DNA of 64,000 bases from Edaphobacter paludis (GTDB lineage: Bacteria; Acidobacteriota; Terriglobia; Terriglobales; Acidobacteriaceae), in NCBI RefSeq assembly GCF_039993895.1, contig NZ_CP121194.1, positions 930,001 to 994,000 on the forward strand. The letters run 5' to 3'. A program made the position numbers and the translations under genes. Positions 36,442-45,757 of this stretch are shown piece after piece (positions within the stretch are counted from its first letter, which is position 1; each line of letters opens with the position of its first letter). The notes below the pieces were generated by a model. That model saw only the letters and a program-made list of their open reading frames with translations, made no database searches and was not told the origin of the DNA.

Positions 36442-36981
36442 ATGTTACAAATTGGCGAAAAGTTTCCTAGTTACAGTGTTACGGCTACTGTTTCAACCGA
36501 TAAGGATGAAGCAAAGGCGTTTACTACAATTACCGACGAATCTTATCCGGGTAAGTGGAAGCTGTATTTTTTCTGGCCGAAGGATTTTACGTTTGTATGC
36601 CCGACCGAGATTGCGGCCTTCGGAAAGTTGAATGGCGAGTTTGCGGATCGCGATTGCCAGATACTTGGCGGCAGCACCGACAATGAATATGTCCACGCTG
36701 CGTGGCGTACTCATCATGCCGATCTGAAGGACCTGCCCTTTCCGATGCTGTCGGATATCCGTCGCGATCTTTGCGGCCAACTGGGCATCTTGGATGAGCA
36801 GGCAGGAGTGGCGCAGCGGGCAACTTTCATCGTGGACCCGGAGAACGTGATTCGGTTTATCTATGTCACGGACCTATCGGTAGGCCGTAATCCGCAGGAG
36901 GTTTTGCGCGTGCTGGATGCGCTGCAGACCGATGAGCTGTGCCCCTGCAACTGGCAAAAGGGTGAATCTACGCTAGCGTAG
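36442..36981 (+). CDS. ahpC: Alkyl hydroperoxide reductase AhpC, mycobacterial type
   Basis: Two-Cys peroxiredoxin reducing hydroperoxides and possibly peroxynitrite. The start is ATG 36442, eight bases after AAAAGGAG. Peroxidatic Cys53 lies in FVCPTEIAAF; C-terminal Cys167 and Cys169 lie in ELCPCNW, the three-cysteine pattern known for Mycobacterium tuberculosis AhpC (C61, C174, C176), which is reduced by AhpD rather than AhpF. FFWPKDFTF and GRNPQEVLRVLDALQ also match that branch. The downstream ahpD supports this pairing. A PerR-like box lies upstream. Confidence 0.95.
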   Translation: MLQIGEKFPSYSVTATVSTDKDEAKAFTTITDESYPGKWKLYFFWPKDFTFVCPTEIAAFGKLNGEFADRDCQILGGSTDNEYVHAAWRTHHADLKDLPFPMLSDIRRDLCGQLGILDEQAGVAQRATFIVDPENVIRFIYVTDLSVGRNPQEVLRVLDALQTDELCPCNWQKGESTLA

Positions 36982-37061
36982 TGTTGAGTGGTCAGGCGCG
37001 GCTGCCGAAGCGGCCGCGCCTTTTCTGTAGGATGAACCCGCAACGGGAGAGGATGGCAGAG

Positions 37062-37607
37062 ATGGCATTGGAAGATTTGATCAGCGAGTTGCCCGCGTAT
37101 GCGAAAGACTTGAAGCTGAACTACTCGTCGCTGGTGAAGCAGAATACCGAATTGACTCCGCAGCAGTTGTGGGGGACGGTCGTGGTGGCTGCGATTGCTA
37201 CGCGAAGCGCAGAGCTGACGACGGAGGTGATCGCAGAGGCTGAGACGGTACTGAGCCCAACGGCGCTGGAGGCTGCGAAGGCCGCAGCGGCGATCATGGG
37301 GATGAACAATATCTACTACCGGTTTCATCATCTGACGAAGAATGAGAAGTATGCGACACTACCGTCGCGGCTGCGTATGAATGTGCTTCGCGGGCATTCC
37401 ATTGAGCCGGTGGACTTTGAGCTGTGGTGCCTGGTGGTGAGCGCGGTGAATGCATGTGACAAGTGCGTTGATTCGCATGAAAAGGTGCTGCGGGAGAAGG
37501 GCGCGACGGAAGAATTGATCAATGCTGCGATCCGAGTGGCGTCGGTGATTCATGCTATTGGGGTTGTGTTGGACTCGGAGAAGGCTTCGCCCACCGCTAC
37601 TGCTTAG
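37062..37607 (+). CDS. ahpD: Alkyl hydroperoxidase AhpD
   Basis: Carboxymuconolactone-decarboxylase-fold thiol protein that passes electrons to AhpC. The start MALEDLISELPAYAKDLKLN at 37062 aligns with the mycobacterial AhpD start; upstream ATGs at 37032 and 37053 are less likely. The active site is Cys132-x-x-Cys135 with His139 (NACDKCVDSHE) and Glu120 (VDFELW), the proton-relay set known in AhpD. IMGMNNIYYR is conserved. It follows ahpC by 80 bp and is probably in the same transcript. Confidence 0.94.
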   Translation: MALEDLISELPAYAKDLKLNYSSLVKQNTELTPQQLWGTVVVAAIATRSAELTTEVIAEAETVLSPTALEAAKAAAAIMGMNNIYYRFHHLTKNEKYATLPSRLRMNVLRGHSIEPVDFELWCLVVSAVNACDKCVDSHEKVLREKGATEELINAAIRVASVIHAIGVVLDSEKASPTATA

Positions 37608-37661
37608 GCATCGTATCTTCGCAAGGCGAGAAAGGACACGGGCATAGGCTCGCGTCCTTTT

Positions 37662-38729
37662 TCATTTGATGATTGCCTGATGCCAGGGCTTGCGTCCGAG
37701 ATACCACTGCGGTTTCCATGTGGTGTTTGACAGCCAGTTGATCGGGGCGACCATGGAGGAGATGGCGTTAGTCATGTGGGTGAAGTCGATGGTGCGCAGT
37801 TTGTCGCTGGGCTGGTGATAGTCCTTGTGGAGGCCGAAGCTGGAGATGGTCTGCGCGATGATGCCCTGGAGGGCGAGAGCGTAGTTGTCGGAACGGCGAA
37901 AGAAATGCTGTCCGAAGTGGGGATCGTTGACCAGGTGAGCGCCGTGCCGTGTCAGTTCGGGGCCGAGATTGGTGCGGTTGAAGCCGGTGAGCCACAGCGT
38001 TCCGGCGGGAACAGCGGGATCGGGGCGGCCGATCATCTCGAATTCGAGATCGGTGATGATGCTGGTGAGCGGAACGGGCGGGTGGGCGAGGAAGGCGCGA
38101 TTGCCGAAGCCGCCGATCTCTTCCGAGCCAAAGAGAGCGAAGACGATGGTTCGACTAGGGTGGCGTCCGGTGGCGAAAATGTGGGCGAGGGCTAGAACGG
38201 CGGTTGTTCCAGAGGCGTCGTCGTCGGCACCGTTGTAGATAGTGTCGCCGTTGACGGCGGGGCTAATGCCGAGGTGGTCGAGGTGCGCGGTCAGGAGGAT
38301 GACTTCGTTGGGTGACGTGGTTCCGCGAAGGATGGCGATGGCATTCCAGGTCTCTCTGCGGGGCGTGTCTTCGAACTTGGAAAGGCGTTGCTTGATGTCC
38401 GCGGGAAGAGGATTGGGAAGCAGTGTCTTCTGCAGGAAGGTACCGTTGTCGCCGCCGGGTTCGAGGCCGAGAGACTGGAACTGCGAGGCTGCGAAGAGGG
38501 CCGCGATGTGCTCATCGCGTGTGGCGGAGCCGCGTCCGTGGAGCTCGTCGTCGGCCAGGAATGCCATGTCGGCGCGGATCTCGCGCTGAAGTTCGGGAAG
38601 AAGAGGCGCCGTTCGCGGGGCGCGTGAGTCCAACGATTGGATTCCCTGACCATAGAAGGCGGGAAGGGCAATGAGTATGCAGAGAAGCGCTGCAATTTTT
38701 GGGAGAGGCACGCTCCTGGACGAAGACAT
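37662..38729 (-). CDS. Exported M28-family metallopeptidase
   Basis: Zinc aminopeptidase-type protein with a signal peptide (PLPKIAALLCILIALPAFYGQ). The start is ATG 38729. Two-zinc ligands are in order: His of LLTAHLDHLG, Asp of NGADDDASGT, Glu pair of FGSEEIGG, Asp of TDLEFEMIGRPD and His of HKDYHQPSDK. About 355 residues. Substrate unknown, probably peptides in the periplasm. It diverges from the downstream propeller gene and is not in an operon. Confidence 0.88.
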   Translation of the reverse strand: MSSSRSVPLPKIAALLCILIALPAFYGQGIQSLDSRAPRTAPLLPELQREIRADMAFLADDELHGRGSATRDEHIAALFAASQFQSLGLEPGGDNGTFLQKTLLPNPLPADIKQRLSKFEDTPRRETWNAIAILRGTTSPNEVILLTAHLDHLGISPAVNGDTIYNGADDDASGTTAVLALAHIFATGRHPSRTIVFALFGSEEIGGFGNRAFLAHPPVPLTSIITDLEFEMIGRPDPAVPAGTLWLTGFNRTNLGPELTRHGAHLVNDPHFGQHFFRRSDNYALALQGIIAQTISSFGLHKDYHQPSDKLRTIDFTHMTNAISSMVAPINWLSNTTWKPQWYLGRKPWHQAIIK

Positions 38730-38812
38730 GGCGCAGATTATATCGGAGCGTGAGCGAGAATCATTTTGAGAAGCTCTCGCAGGCTGCGAAGATGATTGCA
38801 AGAGGTTTAAGA

Positions 38813-39976
38813 ATGATGGGATGGGCCGAAAGAACGCGGTGGCTGATCTCTGCTGTTGCGGTGGTTGGGCTGACGGTTCTGACTGGGTGCGGTGGCTTTT
38901 TTGTTCCGGTCGTTCCGGTCCCTCCGGGATCGACGGGGAATTTTGTATACGTTGCCAACACGACGGGAGTTCCTCCGTCCGGAGCAAATTCAGCGACAGG
39001 CACGGTAAGCGGCTTTGCAGTGGGTACGGGGAAGTTGACGGGGGTGTCGGGTTCGCCGTTGACGGTGGGATATACGCCGCTTGCGATGACGGTGACGCGG
39101 GACAATAAGTTTTTGTATGTGGCGACGCTGGGCAACATCAATGTGTACACGATCAACGCCGACGGCTCGTTGACGGGCGCGAGCGGCGGCACGAGCGTCG
39201 CGATCGCGAATGTAGTTTCGATGGACGTGTCTCCCGATGGGCAGTGGCTGCTTGCTTTGGACGGCACGAGCCTGCAGGCACAGATCGATGTATTTCAGAT
39301 CAATACGTCGACGGGAGCGTTGGCGGTGGCATCGAATGGAACCCTGGCGATTCCCAATGCGGTGATTGTTCCAAAGATGCTGAAGATATCTCCGAATGGG
39401 GCATATGTGTTTGCTGCGTTGGGGTCGGGCGGAGATGCGATCTTCACCTTCGATACATCGACGGGCACGGCGATTGGCGTTCTGAATCTCACCGTGTCGA
39501 AGACGACCAGCGATAACGGCCTCGCCGTCGACAGCGCTTCGGCGAACCTCTACATCGCTCGCAGTGGGACCGGCGGTGGCGTGCACGTCTTTGGCATCGG
39601 TTCGGGGGGGACGCTGAACGAGATTGCCGCCTCGCCTTTCGACTCCGGAGGGCAGGCGTATTCGGTGGTGTTGGACAATACGGGCAAGTATGCCTACGCA
39701 GCGAACCGGACGAACGGGACGATCTATGGCTATTCGATTGGTGCGGGCGCGGTGCTTACGGCGCTGGAAGGATCTCCATATACGAGTGGCAAGTTGGTGA
39801 CGTCATTAGGGATGGATAGTACGGGGAATTATCTGCTGGCGGCGGCGTTTGGGGGTGGCCCTGACCTTTCGATGTACAGCTTCGATACGACTACTCCGGG
39901 AAAGCTGATTCTTGCGACCAGTACGACGACGGGCACGGACCCGACTGGGGCGATTGCGGTTGCGTTGACGCACTAG
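38813..39976 (+). CDS. Beta-propeller lipoprotein, lactonase/YncE-like
   Basis: A lipobox LTGC follows a hydrophobic signal (WLISAVAVVGLTVL), so the protein is a lipoprotein. The body consists of repeated propeller blades such as GNFVYVANTTG, LAMTVTRDNKFLYVATLGNINVYTI, MDVSPDGQWLLALD and YSVVLDNTGKYAYAANRTNGTIYGYSI, of the seven-bladed 6-phosphogluconolactonase-like family. ATG at 38813 (an adjacent ATG follows at 38816) has AAGAGG upstream. The enzymatic role is unproven; many such proteins are annotated only by fold. Confidence 0.75.
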   Translation: MMGWAERTRWLISAVAVVGLTVLTGCGGFFVPVVPVPPGSTGNFVYVANTTGVPPSGANSATGTVSGFAVGTGKLTGVSGSPLTVGYTPLAMTVTRDNKFLYVATLGNINVYTINADGSLTGASGGTSVAIANVVSMDVSPDGQWLLALDGTSLQAQIDVFQINTSTGALAVASNGTLAIPNAVIVPKMLKISPNGAYVFAALGSGGDAIFTFDTSTGTAIGVLNLTVSKTTSDNGLAVDSASANLYIARSGTGGGVHVFGIGSGGTLNEIAASPFDSGGQAYSVVLDNTGKYAYAANRTNGTIYGYSIGAGAVLTALEGSPYTSGKLVTSLGMDSTGNYLLAAAFGGGPDLSMYSFDTTTPGKLILATSTTTGTDPTGAIAVALTH

Positions 39977-40059
39977 GGCAGTAACTCATCTTGTTCGTGC
40001 GAGGGATTGAGGCCAATCGATGAACAACGGCTCGTGACTTCAGTGCATCGGCCGGTAGT

Positions 40060-41301
40060 ATGGATATAGCAGCCCCCGAGTTTTGCTGGAGTTTTAGAGC
40101 TATTTTTTCCTTTTTCTGTCAATCCGTTCCCAGACGATCCGTTCCCAGACGAAATGCAATTTGGCTTGCTGCCTGCGCGACGATGTCGGTGTGCGTGCTG
40201 ATCAGTATCAGCGGCTGCTCGCGGCTGCGGCCAAAGCCGCCTCGTGAGTATGTGTACGTGACGGCGAAGAAGACCTATCTGCGCGACCGCGTGGCGGCGG
40301 TGTCGAACCGGACTGCCGATGTCGAGAATGGCGACAAGCTGCAGGTGCTCGACCATGGACGGCGCTTCCTCAAGGTGCAGACCGGCAAGGGCGAGCAGGG
40401 ATGGATTAACGAGAAGCTGGTGGCGACGCAGGCCCTCTTCGACCAGTTTGCTGCGTTGACGAAGGATCATGAAAAAGATCCGGTGGTGGCGTCGGGCGTG
40501 GTGCGCGACGACGTTTATATGCACCTCACTCCGGGACGCGAGACGGAACACTTCTACCGGCTGGCCGAGGGCGAGAAGCTGAAGCTGCTGCGACGCGCTA
40601 CGCTGCCGAAACCGCTGCCGCCGGGCCTTCGGCCGGTTGCGCCTGTGGTGGTGAAGGGCAAGGCTGTCGTGGCCGAGGCTCCAGCGCCTCCCGCGATGGA
40701 CGACTGGTGGCTGGTGCGTGATGCCAGGGGCGACGCGGGCTGGGTTTATAGCAGGCTGATCGATGTGGATGCTCCGGATGCGCTGGTGCGCTATTCGGAA
40801 GGCCAGCGGATTGTCGGCGCGTATGTTCTGGCCAAGGTGTACGACCCTGAGGCTTCGCAGGACGATAAGAACATCGCTGAGTATGTGACGGTTACGAGTC
40901 CATATCAAGCCGGACTCCCTTATGACTTCAACCAGGTGCGCGTCTTTATCTGGAACGTGAAGAAGCACCGGTACGAGACTGCCTACCGCGACAAGAACAT
41001 CGAGGGCTATCTGCCGGTGAAGGTGACCATGGCGAGTGACCCTTACGGTAAGGCTCCGGCATCGATGACTGTGGCTCCAACTTACAGCTATCGTGTGCTG
41101 GCCGACGATGCTTCGCCGGTGGTGCCCGATCCAGTGACAGGGGCAATTGTGCCGGGTAAGACCGTGCTGAAGACCTATCGGCTGGAAGGAAATCTGGTGC
41201 GGAGGGTTCTGTCTCCCAATGCGACGGCTCCGGAGGAGGCGCATCCTGAGCCGGTCGTGAAGAAGGCAAAGAAGGCCCCGAGGAGCAGGCGTAGGAGATA
41301 A
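40060..41301 (+). CDS. SH3-domain lipoprotein-like protein
   Basis: A hydrophobic segment ending in ISISGC suggests a lipoprotein signal; from ATG 40060 the preceding leader is long, so the start is uncertain. Two bacterial SH3-like units are visible: VTAKKTYLRDRVAAVSNRT...LQVLDHGRRFLKVQTGKGEQGWI and DDVYMHLTPGRETEHFYRLAEGEKLKLL...WWLVRDARGDAGWV (given as fragments). The C-terminus is a basic tail (KKAKKAPRSRRRR). A 15-bp tandem duplication encodes SVPRRSVPRR before the signal. Periplasmic wall binding is plausible. Confidence 0.7.
   Translation: MDIAAPEFCWSFRAIFSFFCQSVPRRSVPRRNAIWLAACATMSVCVLISISGCSRLRPKPPREYVYVTAKKTYLRDRVAAVSNRTADVENGDKLQVLDHGRRFLKVQTGKGEQGWINEKLVATQALFDQFAALTKDHEKDPVVASGVVRDDVYMHLTPGRETEHFYRLAEGEKLKLLRRATLPKPLPPGLRPVAPVVVKGKAVVAEAPAPPAMDDWWLVRDARGDAGWVYSRLIDVDAPDALVRYSEGQRIVGAYVLAKVYDPEASQDDKNIAEYVTVTSPYQAGLPYDFNQVRVFIWNVKKHRYETAYRDKNIEGYLPVKVTMASDPYGKAPASMTVAPTYSYRVLADDASPVVPDPVTGAIVPGKTVLKTYRLEGNLVRRVLSPNATAPEEAHPEPVVKKAKKAPRSRRRR
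40122..40151 (+). repeat. Exact 15-bp tandem duplication
   Basis: The unit ATCCGTTCCCAGACG occurs twice in a row, in frame, inside the SH3 protein gene. It adds five residues (SVPRR) to the leader region and keeps the frame open. Confidence 0.95.
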
Positions 41302-41365
41302 GTCTCTCCAATGGTGCTGCAGTGGTATAAGTGGCTGTACGATTTACCGGCGACTGGGAGCACGG

Positions 41366-42040
41366 ATGATTCTTCCCCCGCATGAGATTGCGCTGCGGCT
41401 GGTTACGGCCACGGTGCTGGCAGGCCTTGTCGGCCTCGATCGAGAACATCGCCGAAGCGCGGCTGGGCTGCGAACTCATGCTTTGGTGGGGATGTCGTCC
41501 TGCCTGCTGATGATCGTGTCAGCCTTTGGCTTCGCGGATATTCTGGGCACTCCCGGCGTGGGATTGGATCCGTCGCGTATTGCGGCGCAGATTGTGACCG
41601 GCATCGGTTTTCTGGGGGCGGGCACGATCATCGCTCACGGCGAATCGGTCCGTGGATTGACGACCGCGGCGAGTATATGGACGGTTGCCGCGCTTGGGAT
41701 CGCAGTCGGCGGCGGCATGTATCGCGCTGCGATTCTTGCCACCGCGCTCGCTCTGATGGTGCTTCTGGTGATGCGACCGATAGAGCGGCGGTTGGACATG
41801 CGCTGGCGTAAGCAGACGATCAACGCGCTCTACGATCCCAAGATCGTTTCGCCGGAGGTAATTTTAGTAGCGCTTCGGCGCGTCAACCTTAGCGTTACAG
41901 GCCTCAGCGTAGAAGCGCAACCCGACAGTGGTAAAGAGCAGATTGAGATCACGCTCAGCCAGAGTGGGGCCGCGACTTTGCAGAATGCGCTGCAGGTCGT
42001 GGCTCAATTAGAGGGTGTGCAGAGCGCAAAGGCCGAATAG
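41366..42040 (+). CDS. MgtC/SapB-family membrane protein
   Basis: Hydrophobic N-terminal domain with LVTATVLAGLVGLDREHRRSAAGLRTHALVG, the signature of MgtC/SapB proteins, then four to five membrane segments (GIGFLGAGTII, TTAASIWTVAALGIAVGGG) and a cytosolic C-terminal domain of about 75 residues. In pathogens MgtC acts in magnesium limitation and inhibits ATP synthase; in soil bacteria the role is open. It lies 64 bp after the SH3 gene. Confidence 0.85.
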   Translation: MILPPHEIALRLVTATVLAGLVGLDREHRRSAAGLRTHALVGMSSCLLMIVSAFGFADILGTPGVGLDPSRIAAQIVTGIGFLGAGTIIAHGESVRGLTTAASIWTVAALGIAVGGGMYRAAILATALALMVLLVMRPIERRLDMRWRKQTINALYDPKIVSPEVILVALRRVNLSVTGLSVEAQPDSGKEQIEITLSQSGAATLQNALQVVAQLEGVQSAKAE

Positions 42041-42186
42041 CCGCTCATGCGGGTGGAACATTTTTTGCAGATCGTATGGATTTTTCCCGATCTGGCGAAA
42101 GACGAATACCGAGGGCTCTCCACTGCCCAACCAACGGTCTCCCTGTATTTACAGAGATATCGTATTCATCAAAATATTGAAAATAT

Positions 42187-43341
42187 TCAAGTGTAGAAAG
42201 TGGCGATGGCTTCTGCCACCGTCTGCTGTTCGTCGTCGCGTAGTTCGGGATAAATCGGCAGGGCGAGAACTTCGTCGGCTGCGGTTTCGCTGACGGGGAA
42301 GTCGCCGCGCTTGTAGCCGAGGTCGGCGAGGCTGGTCTGCAAGTGCAGCGGCAGAGGGTAGTAGATCTCGCTGCCAATTTGGCGGTCGCTAAGGTGCTGG
42401 CGCAGGGCGTCGCGTCGCGGTGCGCGGATGACGTACTGGTGGAAGACGTGCGTGGCGCGAGGATCGGTGACGGGTAGCACGATGCCTTCGTTGGGGGAGG
42501 TAGCGGTCAGTCCAGCATCGCGGAGCAGTTGATCGTAGCGTGCGGCGCGGTCCCGTCGCTGCTGGTTCCACTCGGGCAAATAGCGCAATTTGACTTCGAG
42601 TACGGCGGCCTGGATGGTGTCGAGGCGGGAGTTCCAGCCAACCTCGTCGTGGAAGTAGCGGCGGCGCATTCCGTGAGCTCGCAACATGCGAGCGCGCTCG
42701 TCGTATGCGTCAGAGAGCGTGGTCAGCAGGCCGGCATCGCCAAAGGCGCTGAGGTTCTTGGTGGGGTAGAAGCTGAAGGCGGCGAGGTCGCCGAGCGCTC
42801 CGGCTGGGGTGCCGTTCCAGGCCGCACCGAAGGCTTGTGCGGCATCTTCGATGAGGAGAAGGTTGTAACGCTGCTTCAGGGCATTGAAGGCGTCCCAATC
42901 GGCACACTGGCCGTAGAGATGAACGGGCAGGACAGCTTTGACATTGGCTCCGGCCGGAGTGTTCAGGACCCTTGCAACCGCATCGGCGGAGAGGTTGAAG
43001 GTCAAAGGATCTATATCTGCCAGAAGAGGTTGCGCACCGCAGCGCAGGATAGAGCTGACCGAGGCGAAGAAGCTGAAGGGGGTGGTAATAACGGCGTCGC
43101 CAGGCCCGATTCCGGCGGCGGCCATGGCCAGCCAAAGGGCGTCGGTGCCGCTGGCACAGCCGATGGCGTGGGGTGCTGCGCAGGCGGTCGCGGCCGCGTG
43201 CTCGAAGCTGGTGACCTGGGGGCCGTGGATAAATTGCTGGGAGTCGCAGACGCTTTCGATGGCGGTCAGGACTTCGGGGCGAATCGCGGCAAACTGGCGC
43301 GCAAAATCGAGCATCGGAACAGGTTGGGAGTTTTCTGCCAC
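42187..43341 (-). CDS. DegT/DnrJ/EryC1/StrS-family aminotransferase
   Basis: PLP enzyme that aminates a nucleotide-linked keto sugar or serves a related purpose in surface-glycan synthesis. Motifs are GCASGTDALWLAM, the PLP aspartate in LLIEDAAQAFG, and the PLP lysine Lys195 in SFYPTKNLSAFGDAG. 384 residues, standard length. No glycan genes are adjacent, so the product cannot be named. It diverges from hfq. Confidence 0.9.
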   Translation of the reverse strand: MAENSQPVPMLDFARQFAAIRPEVLTAIESVCDSQQFIHGPQVTSFEHAAATACAAPHAIGCASGTDALWLAMAAAGIGPGDAVITTPFSFFASVSSILRCGAQPLLADIDPLTFNLSADAVARVLNTPAGANVKAVLPVHLYGQCADWDAFNALKQRYNLLLIEDAAQAFGAAWNGTPAGALGDLAAFSFYPTKNLSAFGDAGLLTTLSDAYDERARMLRAHGMRRRYFHDEVGWNSRLDTIQAAVLEVKLRYLPEWNQQRRDRAARYDQLLRDAGLTATSPNEGIVLPVTDPRATHVFHQYVIRAPRRDALRQHLSDRQIGSEIYYPLPLHLQTSLADLGYKRGDFPVSETAADEVLALPIYPELRDDEQQTVAEAIATFYT

Positions 43342-43417
43342 CCTGTCATGGTATATCCCAAGAAAGTGTGCAGGTGGCAGGCGTCCATTCCGGATCGAGC
43401 TGCGTCTAATAGACTCG

Positions 43418-43448
43418 GCGCGACCTAAGTGTAGCTATTGGGTCGCGC
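43418..43448. promoter_or_regulatory. Hairpin in the divergent hfq control region
   Basis: GCGCGACCTAA (43418-43428) pairs with TTGGGTCGCGC (43438-43448) over 11 bp with one G-U around a 9-nt loop. It lies 150 bp upstream of hfq. It may be in the hfq leader or an operator; the rest of the gap shows no gene. Confidence 0.4.
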
Positions 43449-43600
43449 GAGTTGATAAAAGCAGCAGATGGTCGTATTGTTTGACAATCTTGGCTTCAGT
43501 CCCGGTTGCTAAAAAGACTGGGTTCATTGCTGAAGTAAATGCGGTATGGCGGACTTTTTACTGGAACAGAATTTAGCTCAAAGCTAAGGAGATCGGCACC

Positions 43601-43948
43601 ATGGAATCAAAGCCGGCACAGAACATTCAGGACACTTTTCTCAATACGGTTCGAAAAGATAAGAGCCCGATTACGATCTATCTGGTAAGCGGCGTCAAGC
43701 TGACCGGGAAGATACGCTCGTTCGATAAATACTCGGTGCTGTTGGAGAACAACAGCCAGGAACAATTGATCTTCAAGCACGCCATCTCCACGGTGGTGAG
43801 CGGCCGCGCCGGTGCCCATTTGGAGCTGCGCTCGGACAGCAGGCCCGAGTCCCGACCTGAACCGAGGACGGGCATCCCCCACCCATCGCCGGCTGCCAGC
43901 GCACCTTCGCCAGAGGCAACTGGAACCCAGGGTACTGTTAATCGTTGA
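43601..43948 (+). CDS. hfq: RNA chaperone Hfq, with extended C-terminus
   Basis: Sm-like hexameric RNA-binding protein that pairs small RNAs with mRNAs. Sm1 includes [35 protein letters not shown] (cited as fragments [13 protein letters not shown] and [15 protein letters not shown]), and Sm2 is the typical [12 protein letters not shown]. After residue 70 a proline-, serine- and arginine-rich tail of about 45 residues is added, which is likely disordered. A good AAGGAG lies upstream of ATG 43601. The hflX gene overlaps its stop codon, the classic hfq-hflX pairing. Confidence 0.97.
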   Translation: MESKPAQNIQDTFLNTVRKDKSPITIYLVSGVKLTGKIRSFDKYSVLLENNSQEQLIFKHAISTVVSGRAGAHLELRSDSRPESRPEPRTGIPHPSPAASAPSPEATGTQGTVNR

Positions 43949-45414
43949 TCAAAACTGGAAGTAAAGACGTAATCGCAGCCAAGCCTGCGCGGCGTAGTCT
44001 CGTTGCCGCGCAGGAGGCTGCGATGGTTGCCGCGCGCAGCTCGCAGGGCGCAGGCCAGAACGCCGAACGCGCCATACTTGTGGCGGTGGAGTTCACCGGG
44101 GAGCGGCGTAAGCTGACCTCGGCGGCGCGGCTCGCTCGCAAGGCAGCTGCGGTCTCTGCGGACTCCGGACAACTCGGCTTCGATGAAGGCGAAGTGGCTA
44201 AGGTGGCTTCGGTGCGCGCTGTCGATTTGGACTTTGACGCTTCGCTGGCGGAGTTTGAAGAGCTTGCCCGCAGCGCTGGGGCTGAGGTAGCGGCGACGCT
44301 GATTCAGCGGCGTGCACGGCCCGATCCGGCGACGCTGGTAGGGCAGGGCAAGCTGGAAGAGATTGAAGGCGTTCTGGCCTCGACGGGCGCGGACCTGGTG
44401 CTGTTTGACCATGATCTGACGCCTTCGCAGTTGCGCAATCTTGAAGCAAAGCTGCCATGCCGGGTGATCGACCGGACACAGTTGATTCTGGACATTTTTG
44501 CGCGTCATGCGCGTACTCGTGAGGGCCAGTTGCAGGTGGAACTCGCGCAACTGGAGTATCAGCTTCCGCGGCTTGCGGGCAGGGGCAAGGCGATGTCGCA
44601 GCTTGGCGGCGGCATCGGCACAAGAGGGCCGGGCGAGACCCAGCTCGAGACCGATCGCCGCAAGATCAACCTGCGCATCGACCATGTGAAGGAACAACTG
44701 GAGGCGGTGCGACGGATTCGGCGGCAGCAGCGACAGCGCCGGGAGGCGGTTCCGGTGCCAGTTGTGGCGCTGGTGGGCTATACGAATGCCGGAAAGAGTA
44801 CGCTGTTCAACGCGCTAACGGAAGCAGGGGTGCTGGAATCATCCCGCATGTTTGCAACGCTCGATCCGAAGCTGCGGCAGTTGCAGCTTCCCTCGCGGCG
44901 CAAAATTTTGCTGTCGGACACGGTGGGATTCATTCGCAACCTGCCGCACACGCTGGTGACGAGCTTTCGGGCAACGCTTGAAGAGGTCGAACGCGCGGAG
45001 ATTCTGTTGCACGTCCGGGATGCCTCCAGTCCTATGATGGATGAGCAGAAAGCGCAGGTAGAAAAGGTTTTGAGCGAGTTGGACATCACGAAAAAGCCCG
45101 TGATTGAGGTTTTGAACAAGGCCGACCTGCTGACTGTGGCGGATCGGGAACAGCTGACGGAGGGAATTCTGGTCTCGGGATTAAAAAAGCAGGGTCTGGA
45201 GGAGTTACTGGCGGCGATCGACGATGCGTTGGTTGTCGATCCGCTGATTCGGGTGCGACTTCGCATACCGCAATCGGAAGGCTCCATATTGGCAGCGCTG
45301 GAGGCTGGGGCTGTGCTTGAAAAAAAGCGGTTTGAGGGCAATCTGGCCTATATTACGGCGCGTGGGCCTGCATCGTTGCTTAATCGCTTCAGCAGATTCA
45401 CGGAGCGTATTTAA
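43945..45414 (+). CDS. hflX: Ribosome-associated GTPase HflX
   Basis: GTPase that splits stalled 70S ribosomes, especially under heat stress. N-terminal HflX domain with [14 protein letters not shown] and [14 protein letters not shown], the coiled linker [19 protein letters not shown], and the G domain with [13 protein letters not shown] (G1), [12 protein letters not shown] (G3) and NKADLL (G4). The start TTG at 43945 overlaps the hfq TGA; the first 50 residues are a basic, low-complexity extension, so an internal start is possible. 489 residues at most. Confidence 0.93.
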   Translation: MIKTGSKDVIAAKPARRSLVAAQEAAMVAARSSQGAGQNAERAILVAVEFTGERRKLTSAARLARKAAAVSADSGQLGFDEGEVAKVASVRAVDLDFDASLAEFEELARSAGAEVAATLIQRRARPDPATLVGQGKLEEIEGVLASTGADLVLFDHDLTPSQLRNLEAKLPCRVIDRTQLILDIFARHARTREGQLQVELAQLEYQLPRLAGRGKAMSQLGGGIGTRGPGETQLETDRRKINLRIDHVKEQLEAVRRIRRQQRQRREAVPVPVVALVGYTNAGKSTLFNALTEAGVLESSRMFATLDPKLRQLQLPSRRKILLSDTVGFIRNLPHTLVTSFRATLEEVERAEILLHVRDASSPMMDEQKAQVEKVLSELDITKKPVIEVLNKADLLTVADREQLTEGILVSGLKKQGLEELLAAIDDALVVDPLIRVRLRIPQSEGSILAALEAGAVLEKKRFEGNLAYITARGPASLLNRFSRFTERI

Positions 45415-45418
45415 CTAG

Positions 45419-45470
45419 CATAGGTCGCCTGAAGGGGAGCGGAGGTGGTGTCCCAGTCACGCGACCTATG
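45419..45470 (+). terminator. Inverted repeat after hflX
   Basis: CATAGGTCGC (45419-45428) pairs with GCGACCTATG (45461-45470), with a GC-rich sequence inside that could form a further hairpin. It starts five bases after the hflX stop. Termination or 3' protection is likely; there is no T-run. Confidence 0.45.
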
Positions 45471-45613
45471 TGACCCAGAATATAGGGTCCGGGTGGTATC
45501 TTTCAGTTTAACCCCTTCGGGGCAAAAGTCAAAGGCCGATTTTGAAAAGTCGCGCCATCGTGAGACGAAAGATTTTGCAGGTTGAGGAAATGGCAAGATT
45601 GGCTCCTGCTGGT

Positions 45614-45643
45614 TTGACACTGTTGTAAACGCTTTGCTAGAAC
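45614..45643 (+). promoter_or_regulatory. Candidate promoter of the ATP synthase operon
   Basis: TTGACA (45614-45619), 18-bp spacer, TAGAAC (45638-45643, four of six consensus bases). It stands about 115 bp before the first atp gene in a 343-bp gap that otherwise holds only the hflX hairpin and a small CCCC-TTC-GGGG stem near 45515. Prediction by eye. Confidence 0.4.
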
Positions 45644-45757
45644 TAGATGTATCGCATCGAGCAAGTCAACCGCACACTCAACACCAAGTTGAATAAGATC
45701 AGTGTGGAAAATCAGACTGCGACAGGACTTCTGAGCGGCTGCTGCCGACCCTAATTC

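Noticed and set aside
45645..45757. Short open frame upstream of the first atp gene
   Set aside because: No ribosome-binding site or hydrophobic pattern of an AtpI-like protein; too short to support.
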